A program made the position numbers and the translations under genes. Shown one piece after another: positions 62,086-64,000 of a DNA stretch of 64,000 nt. The notes beneath the pieces are model-generated. The model was not told the origin of the DNA and did no database searches. It saw nothing but the letters and a program-made list of their open reading frames with translations. Each line of letters starts with the position of its first letter. Positions within the stretch are counted from its first letter, which is position 1. Origin of the DNA: Cololabis saira (lineage: Eukaryota; Chordata; Actinopteri; Beloniformes; Belonidae); contig NC_084599.1 in assembly GCF_033807715.1 (NCBI RefSeq), positions 7,577,125 to 7,641,124 on the forward strand. The letters are read 5' to 3'.

Positions 62086-62671
62086 ACACACCAGAAGATT
62101 AGAAAGAACTTGAGCTTGTTTGTCTTTTTTTCTTTTAAAAACAAGAACATAAGATCGGCCGATCGGTTTTCAGAGTTTTCACGTAGTGACATTTTGCAAA
62201 CAGACAAAATAGAAACAAGTACTTACTGAACTTATAAAAAATCAGGCTTTGTTTTTTGAAATGATCTGTTAATTTAGTGTGTATGGTAGAAAAAACCACC
62301 TAGACTTGATTGAAAAAGGAAATCTTTATAAGCCTAAAGAGCGCTGCGTGAATGGGTAATTTGGGCCTGTAGTGTGAAGCACTTTGAGTGGCCAAAATGG
62401 CTTAAAAAGGTGATGCATATACGGTTTACGGCCCATTAACGTCACCTTTGTTCTCTCTTGCTGTGACTGCAGTCACACAGCACTCTGCTGCTTGATTGAC
62501 AGGGGGAGAGATTACCATAAAGACATCATTATCTTGAATATTCTCATAACTAGGCTCATCGCAACCCTTACACTATTGCATGTCGCAAAGGGATCTTTAA
62601 CAATCACAACTACTTTCCAAAGTTGTCGTAAACATCTTCATTTACTTGCACAAAAGTTCATGCAGGAAACG
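62086..62671 (-). other. lrrc8c intron sequence
   Basis: Mostly unique. 62370-62435 (gaagcactttgagtggcc and following) resembles the 3' end of a fish LINE or RTE element, too short to classify. Confidence 0.4.
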
Positions 62672-63450
62672 TACAACCCCAATTCCAGAAGAGTTGCTGT
62701 GTAAAACGTACATAAAAACAGAACCCAAATGCGTACTTTACTCGCAGTAGATCATAAACAACATATCAGATGCTGAAACTGAGACATTTTTCCATTTCAT
62801 GGAAAACATTTGCTCGTTTTGAATCGTCACATCTCAAAAAAGTTGGAACGGGGGCAACAAAAGCCGGAGGAAATAATTGGCACAAATCCCAAACAACTGG
62901 AGGAGCGTTTGACAGCTAATTAGGTTAATTGGCAGCACGTCAACAACACGACGCGTTTAAAAGCAGTATTTCAGAGAGGCGGGGCCTGTCACATGTAAAG
63001 ATGGGCAGAGGTTCACCAATCTGTGACAAACTGTCATGGAATTGAGGAGCAATTTCAGGAAAATGTTCCTCAATGTACAGTTGCAAAGATATTGACGATC
63101 CATCATCTACGGTGTGTAATATCATCATAAGATGCAAAGAATCAGGAGGCATCTTCGTGTGCAGGGGACGAGGTTGATGGTCCAAACTGGATGCTGGAGT
63201 GTCGGGGGGGCTACATTAAAAACAGACAGGTGTGGTGGACACTTCCAGAGATCGCCGTCTGTGAACACAGCTCCCCCAACGCAGTTTACGGCAACGAAGA
63301 AGAAGTCACAGGCGAACACGGTGCAGACACGCTGCCACATTCTTTGAGCCGAAGCTCATTTAAAAATGATTTGAGGCTAAATGTTCTGTGGCCAGATGGG
63401 TCAACATTTAACCTTCTGCTCGTATTTGTCCTCGTGACCACACGATAAGA
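62672..63450 (+). mobile_element. Decayed Tc1-like transposon
   Basis: Starts TA-caaccccaattccagaag, the terminus of an abundant fish Tc1-like family. Characteristic phrases follow (aaaaagttggaac, ggggcaacaaaagcc, gctaattaggttaattgg). The right terminus is missing. It lies inside the lrrc8c intron, opposite to the gene. Confidence 0.75.
63001..63440 (+). pseudogene. Tc1-like transposase pseudogene
   Basis: Starts MGRGSPICDKLSWN and then a stop. In shifting frames it continues with SSTVCNIIIRCKESGGIFV (the second helix-turn-helix of the paired-type DNA-binding domain) and later with VLWPDGSTF where active copies have VLWSDESKF around a catalytic Asp. Large parts between are deleted. Stops, frameshifts and deletions make it inactive. 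Confidence 0.7.
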
Positions 63451-63689
63451 CCTCGATGACTTCATTTCCTGCTTCTTAATTCAGATAACTGTGTTGTAAT
63501 TGGTCCCCGGCACCTCTGGGAGGCGCTCCTGAGCTGTGCAGCTACTTCAGACCCCATCTCCCCAGTCTCTCCCTCCAGTTAGAACAGAGTTAGATCTCTC
63601 TTTTCACTCTCATACAAAACAGGTCACAGAGATAACTTTCTTTCATTTGTGTATGTAACAATAATATGATTGGATGCAGCGGAATTCTT

Positions 63690-63990
63690 CTATGCCTCTG
63701 TAACCTGCAGGCCGGATTACTGTAATACTTTCTTGCTTTAAAAATAGTTGTGTCAAAAATCTTCAACTGGCCCAAAATCCTGCAGCATGAGTATGACCTA
63801 GAACGAGGAGCAGAGATCTCCTCTCACCAGTTCCGGCCTCATTGCACCAGCTCCCTGTTCAATCTGGAACTGAGTTCAAAGTATGACTTCTTACATACAA
63901 ACCCTTGAATCCCCCACTGCTCCAACAGTCTGGAGGTCTAGGAAGGCTGGTGGAGCCTTTATTTTGAAATCAGCTGTGGGCCTTGGTCCG
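63690..63990 (+). pseudogene. LINE reverse-transcriptase fragment, decayed, near the window edge
   Basis: A DYCNT motif (63714-63729) corresponds to the RLDYCNSLL signature late in the reverse transcriptase of L2/Rex-type fish LINEs. The following frame reads NWPKILQHEYD and later SHQFRPHCTSSL, in line with the QxVQNAAAR and LxxLHWLP segments. Stops and substitutions are many. It may continue beyond the window. Confidence 0.5.
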
Positions 63991-64000
63991 GGGGGGCGAC

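Noticed and set aside
62066..64000. Search for the first coding exon of lrrc8c
   Set aside because: No minus-strand sequence encoding the conserved LKPWWDVF segment is present, so the exon must lie beyond the window.

Overview
The window is vertebrate nuclear DNA, almost certainly from a ray-finned (teleost) fish. It has large non-coding spans, two intron-bearing LRRC8 genes, and repeat families typical of fish: hAT, PIF-Harbinger and Tc1-like DNA elements, foldback MITEs, a tRNA-headed SINE, LINE 3' ends and very long TA, TTTC, ACGC and AGTAT arrays. There are no operons, CRISPR arrays or prokaryotic genes. Most long reading frames are chance frames in repeats or antisense shadows of the two genes. 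The species cannot be determined from the sequence.

Only two protein-coding loci are well supported, both on the minus strand, head to tail. The main coding exon of lrrc8c (59816-62065) is preceded by a splice acceptor, so its first coding exon lies beyond the right edge. lrrc8d (44121-46670) has its whole coding sequence in one exon, again with an acceptor 2 bases before the ATG. Both encode subunits of the volume-regulated anion channel. The pore-constriction residue agrees with the assignment: Phe in LRRC8D, Leu in LRRC8C. A CpG-rich block at about 54.6-54.96 kb, with a YY1-like ATGGCG on the minus strand, is the best candidate for the lrrc8d promoter and non-coding first exon.

Layout: 0-43 kb lies downstream of lrrc8d. 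In other vertebrates this side leads to znf326 and barhl2. No coding gene is recognised here. It mixes unique, homeobox-site-rich sequence that looks like conserved regulatory DNA (for example 7.0-8.7, 32.9-33.4 and 34.9-35.4 kb) with transposon debris. 27.5-29.1 kb is a three-level nest of DNA transposons. 37.0-42.5 kb holds two near-identical 2.34-kb copies in direct orientation. 43.4-44.1 kb is the lrrc8d 3' UTR. 46.7-54.9 kb is the presumed lrrc8d intron, full of Harbinger-type remnants, a LINE 3' end and a hAT element with a huge TA array. 55-57 kb is G-rich and repeat-rich. 57.4-58.7 kb is a DNA transposon with 6-bp target duplications and a fragment of an integrase-like transposase. 59.1-62.1 kb is lrrc8c, and 62.1-64 kb is its intron, with Tc1-like and LINE remnants.

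No new multi-gene system was found. The most unusual structures are the recent 2.34-kb duplication with a 35-bp flanking repeat, the IS3EU-like element enclosing a higher-order AGTAT array, and a perfect 20-bp hairpin at 7.83 kb in otherwise unique sequence.
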